Assembly (NCBI RefSeq): GCF_028293835.1
Contig: NZ_JAQGNX010000033.1
Span: forward strand, 1 to 33,684
Reading direction: 5' to 3'
DNA: 33,684 nt
Source of the DNA: Pseudomonas sp.
GTDB taxonomy: Bacteria; Pseudomonadota; Gammaproteobacteria; Pseudomonadales; Pseudomonadaceae
The position numbers and the translations under genes were made by a program. Of this stretch, positions 1-7,694 are shown one piece after another. The first letter of the stretch is position 1. Each line of letters opens with the position of its first letter. The notes under the pieces were generated by a model that worked only from the letters and a program-made list of their open reading frames with translations, had not been told where the DNA came from and made no database searches.

Positions 1-257
1 CATTGACCCTGACTGGCTGCGCCACGGCCCGAACCCTGGACGCTGCGCAACCGGGTGCGCCGGTGGTTTACTCCGGCACTCGCCTGGATATGTACGCAAT
101 AAACGGCGGCTGCTGCGCCAAAGACCACTTCGGAGCCGAAGCCCCCGGTTGGCCAAGTGTCGACCTGCCGGCCAGCGCCCTGCTCGACACGCTACTTTTA
201 CCGCTGTCGCTGCTGACCGTGCTGGGCGTAGGCTTTTCCGCGACGGGTGGATTGTAG
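1..257 (+). CDS. YceK/YidQ-like lipoprotein, 3' part only
   Basis: The reading frame is open from the window edge and ends at a TAG at 255-257, so the true start and most of the signal peptide lie upstream. The first visible residues contain a lipobox (LTGC), followed by a short mature domain with the spaced motifs YSGTRLD, a Gly-Cys-Cys pair, a proline-rich segment and DLPASALLDTLLLP. That pattern, with a hydrophobic C-terminal stretch, resembles the small YceK/YidQ (DUF1375) lipoproteins of gamma-proteobacteria, whose function is unknown. The TTG at position 3 is probably an internal leucine codon rather than the start. The family assignment is from memory of the motif pattern and is moderately sure. 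Confidence 0.72.
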   Translation, partial: LTLTGCATARTLDAAQPGAPVVYSGTRLDMYAINGGCCAKDHFGAEAPGWPSVDLPASALLDTLLLPLSLLTVLGVGFSATGGL

Positions 258-282
258 GGGGATGGTTCCGAAACCGGATAGC

Positions 283-307
283 CGTCTCGCCAACAAGCTG
301 GCTCTTA
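283..307. repeat. Solo REP half-element
   Basis: The sequence CTCGCCAACAAGCTGGCTCT matches one arm of the CTGTAGGAGCCAAC...GTTGGCGAGGC palindromes that occur complete at 19097-19173 and 27049-27122. The partner arm is missing, so this is a single or decayed half. It lies just downstream of the lipoprotein gene in the 155-base gap before the next gene. Confidence 0.6.
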
Positions 308-340
308 TCAAACAACGCATAACTTATTGACTTAAAAATA

Positions 341-407
341 ATCTGTAGGTTTTGCGTTTGCTGCGCGACAGCGCGGCGTCGAAGACGTGACGGACCCTCC
401 TACAGAT
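341..407. repeat. REP-type element with CTGTAGG arms and a GC-rich side module
   Basis: ATCTGTAGG at 341-349 is the exact reverse complement of CCTACAGAT at 399-407. Between them, positions 357-378 read GTTTGCTGCGCGACAGCGCG and onward. This is the same 23-base module found on the other strand at 20887-20909 and, slightly diverged, at 31139-31161. The similarity to the 20887 copy continues through the adjoining AGGTTTTG. It lies between two genes that converge on it and could also act as a transcription barrier. Confidence 0.7.
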
Positions 408-412
408 AATTC

Positions 413-1054
413 CTACTTGCCCAGTTTGCTCAACTCTTGCGCCTCGACAATCCGCACGCCGTCCTGTTCTTCCAAGGCCAGGCGCCACAGCGCGCGGGCG
501 ACGGAGCAGGCGTCGATGCCGCGGTATTTGCCGGGAATCAGTTTCGCGAAGGGTGCTGCCAATTGTTCGGCAAGGCGTTGTTCCGAGCGTTCGCCGATCA
601 GCAGCGAAGGGCGGGCGATGGTCAATTGCGGCCAGCCCTGAGCCTTCAAGGCCTGTTCCAACTCACCTTTGACCTGACTGTAAAAAATACTGGAATCAGG
701 GTCAGCGTTCACCGCACTCATCACCACCAAATGCCGTGCACCTAGCTCCCGTGCGCGTTGGGCGAAGGCCACCACCAAGTCAAAGTCGATGGCGCGAAAC
801 GCTTCTTTGGACCCCGCCTGCTTGATCGTGCTGCCCAAACAACAGAAGGCAATGTCCACCGGACCGCTCAAGGTGGGCAGCAAGGCAGCCAATTCCCCCA
901 CCGGGTTCTCTAGGTGCGGATGATCAGCCAACGGACGTCGAGTCGGTGCCAAAACGCGGCTGACCGTGGGCTCGTTGAGCATGCGATCCAGCAGGTGTTC
1001 GCCGGTCAGCCCGGTAGCACCGCCCAGCAAGATGGTTTGAGGTGTCAAGTACAT
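413..1054 (-). CDS. NAD(P)-binding Rossmann-fold oxidoreductase, atypical SDR of the HTATIP2/TIP30-like type
   Basis: A 213-residue protein. The N-terminus has an extended-SDR nucleotide motif, GGATGLTG at residues 11-18. A possible catalytic set follows: Ser113 in VVMSAVNAD and Tyr125-x3-Lys129 in [17 protein letters not shown] near residues 147-156 is typical of NmrA/TIP30-like NAD(P)-binding proteins. The substrate cannot be read from the sequence. The start is well supported: AAGGGAGA lies about 7 bases before the ATG at 1054. It begins 27 bases after the stop of the MORN/C13 gene on the same strand, so the two are probably cotranscribed. Fold assignment is confident; biological role is open. 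Confidence 0.9.
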   Translation of the reverse strand: MYLTPQTILLGGATGLTGEHLLDRMLNEPTVSRVLAPTRRPLADHPHLENPVGELAALLPTLSGPVDIAFCCLGSTIKQAGSKEAFRAIDFDLVVAFAQRARELGARHLVVMSAVNADPDSSIFYSQVKGELEQALKAQGWPQLTIARPSLLIGERSEQRLAEQLAAPFAKLIPGKYRGIDACSVARALWRLALEEQDGVRIVEAQELSKLGK

Positions 1055-1081
1055 AGTGTTTCTCCCTTGATACGGTGCAGT

Positions 1082-2815
1082 TTAGTGGCTGCCCGTAATC
1101 TTTGCTTCCTTGCTGGCCAAAGAGGCAGAAAGGGCCCGTTGCGCCTGGCCTCTGCGAAACTGCTGCCAGTGAGCGAGTACAGTTTTCGGTGCCCAGATTT
1201 GCGGTTCAGATGCTTCAAAATTATCGCTGGCTTCCCGGGCGGCGACGTACACCTTGGCCTGATTGAACGCTTGTTGCAGGTCATCGGTTTCGACCAAGGC
1301 TTTAGCGAAGAGTGCTTCGCCAAAGTAGGTGAAATCCGATTCTTCCGAGCAGCCAAACGATACGCGGTCTGAACGTGAGGCGGTAATGACCAGGGTTTTG
1401 TCATCTTTGATTGCCGGGATAAAGCCGCCGGAGTAGCAGGCGGAAATCACCACGATCTTGTCGCGATTCTTCAGTGGCGCCAACACCGCAGCCAATTCGT
1501 CGGCTGGCAGGTCAGTCAACTCCAAACGCGGCTGATCCAGCACCAGTTCATGATCATGGGTGCCATGGCTGGTCAAATAGATGAACACCAGGTCTTCCGG
1601 CCCGCTGCGTTGGGCAATGGTCTGCACCGCACGACTGATGCTTTCCCGCGTCGCCAGGGGCCGATCACCCATGTGATCACGGTGATTGACCAGGCTGATT
1701 TGACCGTAGGCGCCGAAGCGCGTGGACAGCAAATTGCTCACATAGTCCGCTTCGCGCATGAACACGCTTTGTTTGCCATCACCGCCTACCACCAGGGTGT
1801 ACAGCTCCGTCGCGGGTGTCGATGTCGGTATGGCGGCCAAGGCTTTCTCCAGCAAGGGGCCCTGGGCCAGCAAACCGATTTCCAACGAGTCCGGCAACAG
1901 TTTGCCTTGGGCGTCGCGCACCCGTTGCCCGTTGCTCCAGATACCGCTTTGCACTGCGCCGTCCGGCAGCGTCAGGACGCCCCTTCCTTCGTAGGTGTCG
2001 GAAACAAAATCACCCACGTACACACTGCCATCGGCCAGGCGCAGGCGGCCCGTGCCATTAAAGTGCCAATTGTTGAACTGGCCTTCGTAGCGGCTACCGT
2101 CGGCGCCAATCAACTGGCCTTGGCCGTAGAGCGCGCCTTCCTTGAATTGCCCGATCCAGACATCGCCGTCGCTATTCTCATAGCGACCTCGGCCCTGCAA
2201 CTGGTTTTCATGAAAGCCACCCACATACTGATCGCCATCGGCGCTGTTAAAGCTGCCGTTGCCTTCCAACTGACCATTTACGAACTTGCCGGCAAATTGA
2301 TTGCCGGTGGCATCGCTGCGCTGACCTTCGCCATTGGGCTTGCCGTGGGCGAACAGTCCTTGGTATTGGCTGCCGTCATCCAGTTCCAGATGGCCAAGGC
2401 CGTCATATTGGTCGGCTTTGAATTCGCCACGGTAGGTCACACCGGATTCTTTGAGCGTGCCTTCACCGTCGCGACGCCCCAGTTTGAAGCCGCCGACGTA
2501 GCTTCCGGTGCTGTTAGTCAGCGTACCGAACCCGTGAAACAAGCCGTTTTGAAATTGTCCGCGATAGACATCGCCGTTGCTGGCATGCCATTCGCCATCG
2601 CCGTGCCACTGCCCATTCTGAAAATTCCCGGCGTACCAACTGCCGTTGGGGTAGTCGACCCGGCCTTGGCCTTGCAGCAAGCCATTGACCACGTCCCCGC
2701 GATAACGCCCCCCGTCCGGCAGGCGTGCGTCAGGCGGCGACAGCGGTTCGCCTTCACCGCAAGCGGCGAGTAACAGAATTAAAGCCAGTGGGGCGAGGGG
2801 AGCGAACGCGCGCAT
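1082..2815 (-). CDS. Lipoprotein with about 11 MORN repeats and a C-terminal C13 (legumain-like) cysteine protease domain
   Basis: A 577-residue protein. Residues 1-19 form a lipoprotein signal ending in the lipobox LAAC (Cys19), so it should be lipid-anchored and face the periplasm or the outer membrane inner leaflet. From about residue 38 to 286 there are eleven consecutive MORN repeats with a 23-residue period (Y-x-G-x-F...G-x-G...DG). Residues about 337-545 match the C13/caspase-like fold: His417 in YLTSHG and Cys460 in VVISACYSGG are the expected catalytic pair, each after a hydrophobic beta strand. C13 enzymes include legumain and GPI transamidase, which cut or transfer at Asn. MORN repeats in other proteins bind membranes or act as scaffolds. 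Substrate and role here are unknown. No strong ribosome site is visible before the ATG at 2815. The next gene, an oxidoreductase, is only 27 bases downstream. Confidence 0.93.
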   Translation of the reverse strand: MRAFAPLAPLALILLLAACGEGEPLSPPDARLPDGGRYRGDVVNGLLQGQGRVDYPNGSWYAGNFQNGQWHGDGEWHASNGDVYRGQFQNGLFHGFGTLTNSTGSYVGGFKLGRRDGEGTLKESGVTYRGEFKADQYDGLGHLELDDGSQYQGLFAHGKPNGEGQRSDATGNQFAGKFVNGQLEGNGSFNSADGDQYVGGFHENQLQGRGRYENSDGDVWIGQFKEGALYGQGQLIGADGSRYEGQFNNWHFNGTGRLRLADGSVYVGDFVSDTYEGRGVLTLPDGAVQSGIWSNGQRVRDAQGKLLPDSLEIGLLAQGPLLEKALAAIPTSTPATELYTLVVGGDGKQSVFMREADYVSNLLSTRFGAYGQISLVNHRDHMGDRPLATRESISRAVQTIAQRSGPEDLVFIYLTSHGTHDHELVLDQPRLELTDLPADELAAVLAPLKNRDKIVVISACYSGGFIPAIKDDKTLVITASRSDRVSFGCSEESDFTYFGEALFAKALVETDDLQQAFNQAKVYVAAREASDNFEASEPQIWAPKTVLAHWQQFRRGQAQRALSASLASKEAKITGSH

Positions 2816-2926
2816 GGTTAATCTCGAAAATAGGATTCCAGGCGTGTGAATACGGACTTTTGAATCATCGCACTCACACAGCCACGGGGAGTATGCCGCA
2901 GCTATGTGGTTGCTTTATAGAGGCAA

Positions 2927-2959
2927 CGAAACAGCCCGTGAGCGCTGTTTCGCCTTTTT
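2927..2959. terminator. Hairpin terminator downstream of the MaoC-type gene, possibly bidirectional
   Basis: CGAAACAGC at 2927-2935 pairs perfectly with GCTGTTTCG at 2944-2952 (9 bp, 8-base loop). On the plus strand it is followed by GCCTTTTT, a good U-tract. On the minus strand, where it lies just after the stop of the MaoC-type gene, the tail is only TTGCCTCT. It probably ends that leftward transcript and may also stop rightward read-through. Confidence 0.7.
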
Positions 2960-2965
2960 AGCGGC

Positions 2966-3421
2966 TTATACGAAGCACAGCGACAGCGGTTCGGCGACGT
3001 AAGCGGGTTTTTCCTGACCTTCGATTTCTAATGTAGCGATAGCTTTGATCAACCATTGGCCAGGCTTCTTTTCAGTCACTTCGGCGATGGAAACGTTCAG
3101 TCGAACCCTGGAATTAACCTTGACCGGCTGAATAAAACGCACGCTGTCCAATCCGTAATTGACCACCATTTTCAGGCCTTCGGGGGCTATGAACAGGTCC
3201 TCCATCAGTTTTGGAATTAACGATAAAGATAAAAAGCCATGGGCGATGGTGCTGCCGAACGGCGTTTTAGCCGCTTTTTCAGGGTCAACATGAATGAACT
3301 GGAAGTCCCCTGTAGCCTCCGCAAATAGATTGATACGGTCTTGATCGATGGTGAGCCACTCGGAACTTCCTAGCTCCTTGCCTGCATAATTTTTGAGTTC
3401 TGCGACGGGGACGATCGGCAT
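2966..3421 (-). CDS. MaoC-family (R)-enoyl-CoA hydratase-like protein
   Basis: A 151-residue hot-dog-fold protein of the MaoC/PhaJ group, which hydrates trans-2-enoyl-CoA to (R)-3-hydroxyacyl-CoA. The hydratase signature is present: Asp39 and His44 in GDFQFIHVDPEKA, then FGSTIAHGFLSLSL, with the Asp/His spacing of five seen in PhaJ. I chose the ATG at 3421 rather than the longer frame to 3514, because GGGAGA sits about 6 bases upstream and the extra 31 residues look unlike the family. It stands alone between a terminator and a divergent LrgA/CidA gene. The acyl chain preference and pathway (beta-oxidation, PHA supply or other) cannot be told from the sequence. Confidence 0.92.
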   Translation of the reverse strand: MPIVPVAELKNYAGKELGSSEWLTIDQDRINLFAEATGDFQFIHVDPEKAAKTPFGSTIAHGFLSLSLIPKLMEDLFIAPEGLKMVVNYGLDSVRFIQPVKVNSRVRLNVSIAEVTEKKPGQWLIKAIATLEIEGQEKPAYVAEPLSLCFV

Positions 3422-3635
3422 CAGTGTTCTCCCTTTTTTATTTAAGAAGCTATAAAAGCTATTGAACAGCAGTGTGTAGCTGTCAATGATGTTAGCGGGG
3501 CCTGCAATTTGCATCGTATTGAGGGCGACTTAATATTCGTCGCACCAAGACCTAAGATCAGCACGGGTCTTGAAGATGGTCAAGGATGTATGCGGTTGGC
3601 GAATGCCGATTGATCAGCCATTCCCGTGGCGTGCC

Positions 3636-3641
3636 TATAAT
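3636..3641 (+). promoter_or_regulatory. -10 element (TATAAT) of the LrgA/CidA-LrgB operon
   Basis: A perfect TATAAT lies 28 bases before the chosen ATG at 3669. A possible -35, TTGATC at 3610-3615, has a long 20-base spacer, so the -35 is uncertain. The position supports the internal ATG at 3669 as the true start, because an upstream ATG at 3570 would precede the promoter. Confidence 0.5.
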
Positions 3642-3668
3642 GGCGGCGCAAATCTGCTGGAGTTCCCT

Positions 3669-4031
3669 ATGTTGCTAAGAGGCCTGACATGGCTGGTGAT
3701 GTTTCAATTGGTCGGCACAGGGCTTAACCACCTGTTCTTGCCGATCCTGCCAGGGCCGATTATCGGGCTGGTATTGTTGATGATTTTTCTCATGGTGCGC
3801 GGTCAGGTCGACGAACCATTGACCCTCGCCGCCAGCAGTTTGCTGCGTTACCTACCCTTGTTGCTCGTCCCGCCAGCGGTGGGGGTCATGGTCTACGCCG
3901 CGGATATCGCCAAGGATTTCTGGGCAATTATCGGCGCGCTGGTGCTGTCGTTACTGGTGTCGCTGGCCTTTGCTGGCTGGTTGATGCAGAAGTTGATTCA
4001 GCGCCAGTCGCGACGTAAGGAGCTTTCATGA
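3669..4031 (+). CDS. LrgA/CidA-family holin-like membrane protein
   Basis: A 120-residue, very hydrophobic protein with about four membrane helices (around residues 5-20, 27-45, 58-82 and 86-106) and a basic C-terminus (RQSRRKE). The motif LPGPIIGLVLL near residues 27-37 is characteristic of the CidA/LrgA family. Members pair with LrgB/CidB and have been linked to murein hydrolase export or regulation, programmed lysis and, in some bacteria, small-metabolite transport. The start at 3669 has GGAG 6 bases upstream (3659-3662) and follows a TATAAT promoter. The stop overlaps the start of the LrgB gene (ATGA at 4028-4031), which indicates translational coupling. Confidence 0.93.
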   Translation: MLLRGLTWLVMFQLVGTGLNHLFLPILPGPIIGLVLLMIFLMVRGQVDEPLTLAASSLLRYLPLLLVPPAVGVMVYAADIAKDFWAIIGALVLSLLVSLAFAGWLMQKLIQRQSRRKELS

Positions 4032-4744
4032 CTCTGGACTGGAGCGGGGCCTGGGATTCGGTTATCCATCATCCGCTGTTTGGCATCGCTATTACCCTGG
4101 GCGCCTACCAGCTAATGCTGGCCGTCTACGAAAAAACCCGTTTGATTTTTCTACAGCCGGTATTGATTTCGATGTTAGCGGTGATCAGCATATTGGTCAG
4201 TTGTGGGTTGAGTTATGCCGAGTACCGTAAAAGCACCGAAATTCTCAGTATCTTGTTAGGGCCCGCTACGGTGGCGCTGGCGGTGCCGCTGTATTTGAAT
4301 TTGCGCCGTATCAAGCAATTATTTTGGCCGACGTTTACTACGCTGGTTATTGGCGGCGTGCTGGCAACGGCATTAGGCGTGACCTTGGGGTGGCTGTTTG
4401 GCGCAGAACACATGATTTTAATGACCATGCTGCCGAAGTCTGTGACATCGCCCATTGCGATGCTGGTGGCCGAACAGATTGGCGGTGTCGCGCCGCTGGC
4501 AGCGGTGTTCGTGCTGATTACCGGCGTCATTGGTGCAATCTTCGGCCCCGGCATGCTGTCTATCCTCGGTGTGGATAATCACGCGGCCCGGGGTATGGCG
4601 TTGGGATTGACGGCTCATGCCGTTGGCACTTCAGTGGCGCTGCAGGAAAGCGAAGAGTGCGGGGCATTCGCCGCGCTGGCGATGAGTTTGATGGGCGTTG
4701 CCACGGCGGTATTTCTGCCATTGGCCGTGTCGTTATTCGTTTAA
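4028..4744 (+). CDS. LrgB/CidB-family membrane protein
   Basis: A 238-residue integral membrane protein with several hydrophobic helices. Family signatures are visible: ILLGPATVALAVPLY near residues 75-89, LPKSVTSPIAM near 135-145, and GLTAHAVGTSVALQ near 193-206. These are strongly conserved in LrgB/YohK proteins, the partner of the LrgA/CidA holin-like subunit encoded immediately upstream with a 4-base overlap. In Staphylococcus the pair modulates autolysis; in plants and Bacillus relatives transport small organic acids such as glycolate or pyruvate. Which role applies in Pseudomonas cannot be told from the sequence. Confidence 0.94.
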   Translation: MTLDWSGAWDSVIHHPLFGIAITLGAYQLMLAVYEKTRLIFLQPVLISMLAVISILVSCGLSYAEYRKSTEILSILLGPATVALAVPLYLNLRRIKQLFWPTFTTLVIGGVLATALGVTLGWLFGAEHMILMTMLPKSVTSPIAMLVAEQIGGVAPLAAVFVLITGVIGAIFGPGMLSILGVDNHAARGMALGLTAHAVGTSVALQESEECGAFAALAMSLMGVATAVFLPLAVSLFV

Positions 4745-4754
4745 GGAAGATTTT

Positions 4755-5345
4755 ATGATGCTGCCGTTATTTCCCCTGAACGCCGTATTGTTCCCCGGCT
4801 GCACCCTCGACTTGCAGTTGTTCGAAGCGCGTTACCTGGACATGATCGGTCGCTGCATGAAGAAGGGCGAAGGGTTTGGCGTGGTGTGCATCCTTGATGG
4901 CGAAGAAGTGGCTCAAGCGCCCGATGGCTATGCGTTGGTGGGGTGTGAAGCGCTGGTACGCGATTTTCAGCAGCAGGCAAACGGTTTGTTGGGTATCCGC
5001 GTGGAAGGCGGCCGACGTTTCCGGGTCGCCAGCACCGAGGTGCAGCGTGATCAATTAATTCTGGCCGACGTTGAGTGGCTCGATGAGCTGCAAGAACAGC
5101 CGTTGCAAGAGCAGGATGCAGACTTGGTGGCCTTGCTGGCCGCGCTTGCTGAACACCCGATGGTAGCTGCGCTGAACATGAGCGTGACCGCCAGCGGGCA
5201 GCAGTCGTTGGCCAATCAGCTGGCGTATCTGTTGCCGTTCACCGAGGAAGATAAAGTCGAATTGCTTGAGCTCAGCGACGCCCAGCAGCGGCTGAACGCG
5301 ATTCAAGACTTACTCGATGAAATGCAGGGCGACCTGCAAATCTAA
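4755..5345 (+). CDS. Lon substrate-binding (LON_N) domain protein without protease domain
   Basis: A 196-residue protein that consists of the Lon N-terminal domain only. It starts MMLPLFPLNAVLFPG, typical of LON-domain proteins, and continues through FEARYLDMIGRCM and GLLGIRVEGGRRF. The ATPase and protease parts of Lon are absent, which is normal for this stand-alone family. Its client is unknown. AAGGAAGA at 4743-4750 supports a start at the ATG at 4755 or the next codon, not the upstream ATG at 4698 inside the LrgB gene. It follows LrgB by 10 bases and is probably in the same transcript. It is convergent with the DedA-PAP2 gene, 30 bases away. Confidence 0.92.
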   Translation: MMLPLFPLNAVLFPGCTLDLQLFEARYLDMIGRCMKKGEGFGVVCILDGEEVAQAPDGYALVGCEALVRDFQQQANGLLGIRVEGGRRFRVASTEVQRDQLILADVEWLDELQEQPLQEQDADLVALLAALAEHPMVAALNMSVTASGQQSLANQLAYLLPFTEEDKVELLELSDAQQRLNAIQDLLDEMQGDLQI

Positions 5346-5375
5346 GTCGCCTCGGTGTGTTCAGTATCGCTGCGT

Positions 5376-6692
5376 TCAGTATTGGTAGCGTAAAACGGCA
5401 TTGGCCAAGGCGTGCAGGGCGAAAAAACCATACAGGGCGGCCAGCGAAGGCAGAATGATCCACCACACCTTGGTTGGCATGGCCTGCAGCGGTTGCTTGT
5501 GCTCGCTCAGCGTGAGGCTCGTCGCGCACAGGCAAAACGCGAGCATGGCCCCGGCCAGAACATCCGTCGGCCAATGTACTCCCAGATAAACCCGCGACAT
5601 GGCAATCGACAGCGCCGGTATGCTGCCTACCAACAACCACGCCAGACGCAAGCGCAGCGGCTGACCGCGCCCGGCCAGTATCGCCAGGGTCATGAATATC
5701 GCGAACGACCCTGAGCTGTGACCGCTGGGCATGCTGTAGCTGGTGAGTGGGTCCAGTAATACTTCCGGGCGCGCACGGGCGGCGGTCCATTTTATGAGGG
5801 TGTTGGCCAGCGCCGAGCCCAGGATCGTGCCCAGCGCAAAGACTGCCTGTCGCCACTGACGAAGGACCAGCAACAGCCCGACCAGCAGGATGGCTATTGC
5901 CACTTGGGTGCGAAACTCCCCCAGCAGGGTGATCATCACCGCGAAGGGATCGGCGGCTGCGCTGCGATGCTCTTGCACCAGCGTCATCAGGCCCTGGTCA
6001 AAGTGCGCCAGGTAGGGCCAGCCGATCAGCAGACCCAGCAACATCACCAGGCTCAGCCCGGCGATCAGGTGCGTGGCGTAACGCTTGCCGCCGACGCTGC
6101 TGTGGATGCTCACGCCCAGGAGAATGATGAGTCCCGCTCCGACAGTCCCGGCCTGTGGCCAGAACCCTTCTGGCAGCGGTAAGCGAATCGCCGCGCCCGT
6201 GGCCCAACCCGGCAGAAGATAAACAATCGACCACCCGGCGGCTGCGAGCAGGCTGACGGCGACAAAGCGCACAAACGGCATGTCGAACATACCTGCGACC
6301 ATGGGCAGCATCGGCCGCAGTGGACCGATAAAACGTCCAACCAACAGGCTAGCGATGCCGTAGCGCTGGAAATACATCTCTGCGTGACCGATCCATTCCG
6401 GGTGGGTTCGCAGTCCCGGCAAGCGGCGGATTTTTTGGTGGAAGCGTCTGCCAAGAAAGTACGAGATCAAATCGCCCAGCAACCCGCCTGCAAATCCCAG
6501 CAACAATGTTTCGCCCAAAGGCAGTACACCGTTGCCGGCCAATACGGCGACCGCGAACATAATAACCGTGCCCGGTACGATCAGTCCGGCAATGGCCAGG
6601 CATTCAAAACAGGCCACTACAAAGATCGCCACCCCCAGCCATGAGGGATTAGCTGTTAGCCAGCCGGTGATGCTGTCGAGCCATGGACCCAT
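5376..6692 (-). CDS. DedA-PAP2 fusion membrane protein (lipid flippase-like domain plus phosphatase)
   Basis: A 438-residue polytopic protein. Residues about 1-170 are a DedA/SNARE-associated domain: FECLAIAGLIVPG (Glu30), LLGDLISYFLGRR (Asp74) and GRFIGPLRPMLP (Arg120, Arg126). Residues about 225-390 are a PAP2 phosphatase with all three motifs: Lys301-x6-Arg308-Pro309, PSGH at 322-325, and Ser366-Arg367-x5-His373-x3-Asp377. DedA proteins take part in recycling undecaprenyl phosphate or moving phospholipids, and PAP2 enzymes remove phosphate from lipid pyrophosphates. The fusion therefore suggests coupled dephosphorylation and translocation of a lipid carrier (inference). AAGGAAGC upstream of the ATG at 6692 lies in the end of the glycosylase gene, which stops 3 bases earlier, so the pair is likely an operon. 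Confidence 0.95.
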   Translation of the reverse strand: MGPWLDSITGWLTANPSWLGVAIFVVACFECLAIAGLIVPGTVIMFAVAVLAGNGVLPLGETLLLGFAGGLLGDLISYFLGRRFHQKIRRLPGLRTHPEWIGHAEMYFQRYGIASLLVGRFIGPLRPMLPMVAGMFDMPFVRFVAVSLLAAAGWSIVYLLPGWATGAAIRLPLPEGFWPQAGTVGAGLIILLGVSIHSSVGGKRYATHLIAGLSLVMLLGLLIGWPYLAHFDQGLMTLVQEHRSAAADPFAVMITLLGEFRTQVAIAILLVGLLLVLRQWRQAVFALGTILGSALANTLIKWTAARARPEVLLDPLTSYSMPSGHSSGSFAIFMTLAILAGRGQPLRLRLAWLLVGSIPALSIAMSRVYLGVHWPTDVLAGAMLAFCLCATSLTLSEHKQPLQAMPTKVWWIILPSLAALYGFFALHALANAVLRYQY

Positions 6693-6695
6693 GTT

Positions 6696-7397
6696 TCAGC
6701 TTCCTTGTTCGAGTAAAAAATAATCCCGGCCTTCCAACTGGCCACGTCGCAATGGGTTGCGTGTGCAGAATCGGGCGTAAGCGGCGTCGACGAAGCGGTA
6801 CATCAAGTGCTCGTCACGACCTGCGGGAATGCCCAAACGGGTGGTTTGGATGATTTGTCTAGGCGCTGGTCCGACATCGTCGACGAACAGTTGTTCCGAA
6901 TCAAAGCGCTTGGCGTCCCACATGGGCACTTTCAAACCCAGTGCTTTGCACAGCAGGGTCTGGCCGGCGCACAAACGCTCGGGGGTACGCAAAGCGCCTT
7001 TGGCGTCGGGATTGTTGATCAACATCTGCGCCAGGCTGTTGCCATCGGAGAGGGCGTCGACCCAGGGGTAAGCGGATTTGATCAGCACCGCATTGCCAGG
7101 GCCACCGGCGCTAAAGTTCAGCGAGTCGCCGCCCCGGGCGTAATACATATAGATGTGGCCGCCATCCAGAAACAATGCCTTACGTTTTTCGGTATAGCCC
7201 AAGGAGGAGTGACTGCCCTTTTCCGCCGCATAGTACGCTTCCGTTTCGATGATTCTTGCCGACAACCACAACGAATCCGTGCCATTTCCCACGCGATGAC
7301 GAATAACCTTGCCCAACAGATCACGGGCGAGCAGTTGCGCATCACGGTTGAAAAATGAGTCCGGAACGGTGTTCGGTAGGTAGTCTTGAATCGGCAT
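6696..7397 (-). CDS. mpg: DNA-3-methyladenine glycosylase (AAG/MPG family)
   Basis: A 233-residue base-excision repair enzyme of the mammalian AAG fold, which removes alkylated purines such as 3-methyladenine and hypoxanthine. The catalytic segment IIETEAY (Glu53 likely the general base, Tyr55 the intercalating side) is followed by HSSLGYTEKRKALFLDGGHIY. GGPGNAVLI and the family FLD/SLNF strands are present. There is no good ribosome site before the ATG at 7397 (it follows ATTTACCCAT), so expression may be weak, or the true start may lie a little downstream. It lies just upstream of the DedA-PAP2 gene with a 3-base gap. A functional link between the two is not obvious. Confidence 0.95.
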   Translation of the reverse strand: MPIQDYLPNTVPDSFFNRDAQLLARDLLGKVIRHRVGNGTDSLWLSARIIETEAYYAAEKGSHSSLGYTEKRKALFLDGGHIYMYYARGGDSLNFSAGGPGNAVLIKSAYPWVDALSDGNSLAQMLINNPDAKGALRTPERLCAGQTLLCKALGLKVPMWDAKRFDSEQLFVDDVGPAPRQIIQTTRLGIPAGRDEHLMYRFVDAAYARFCTRNPLRRGQLEGRDYFLLEQGS

Positions 7398-7427
7398 ATG
7401 GGTAAATGGGCGGCGGATTGGCTGCCC

Positions 7428-7433
7428 ATAATA
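7428..7433 (-). promoter_or_regulatory. Candidate -10 element of the glycosylase/DedA-PAP2 operon
   Basis: TATTAT on the minus strand lies about 30 bases upstream of the ATG at 7397. That would give a 5' leader of roughly 24 bases. No convincing -35 is seen at the right spacing, so this is a weak call. Confidence 0.35.
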
Positions 7434-7518
7434 GCAACAAGTGACTTAATCGGAGCTGAACAGCAACTATTGGGCTCAGGCGTGGTGTCCTGTGGCCCTG
7501 CGGTGCTGCATCCATTCG

Positions 7519-7600
7519 CGAATAGGTTCGCTCCCGCCGAATCCCTGGTACACACACTATCCTAAGATGTCCAGAGGCCCGGTGGGAGCGAACTTGTTCG
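7519..7600. repeat. REP-type palindrome of the TTCGCTCCC class
   Basis: The left arm (7519-7538) contains GGTTCGCTCCC. The right arm (7581-7600) contains GGGAGCGAACTTGTTCG. The two 20-base arms are inverted copies with 3 mismatches, separated by 42 bases. This is a third arm type, different from the CCAAC/GTTGG and CTGCCGAAGG classes elsewhere in the window. The rest of the 338-base gap between the divergent glycosylase and proA genes (7398-7735) holds only promoter-like elements. Confidence 0.75.
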
Positions 7601-7694
7601 ATAAGCGGCTGCGCAGCAGTGGTAAAAAAGGATGAGTTGAATGCCATTATCGACCATCCGCCTGTCACCGCTGTCGTTACGCGGGCTCGACGGC

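Noticed and set aside
1880..2700. Possible CRISPR-like or satellite DNA repeat
   Set aside because: The periodicity is that of MORN codons (69 bases) with strong sequence divergence between units. There are no identical repeats or unique spacers.
1550..2773. 407-residue open frame on the plus strand opposite the MORN region
   Set aside because: It is an antisense shadow. The 69-base periodicity of the MORN codons and the G+C bias keep the opposite frame open; there is no ribosome site and no recognisable domain.
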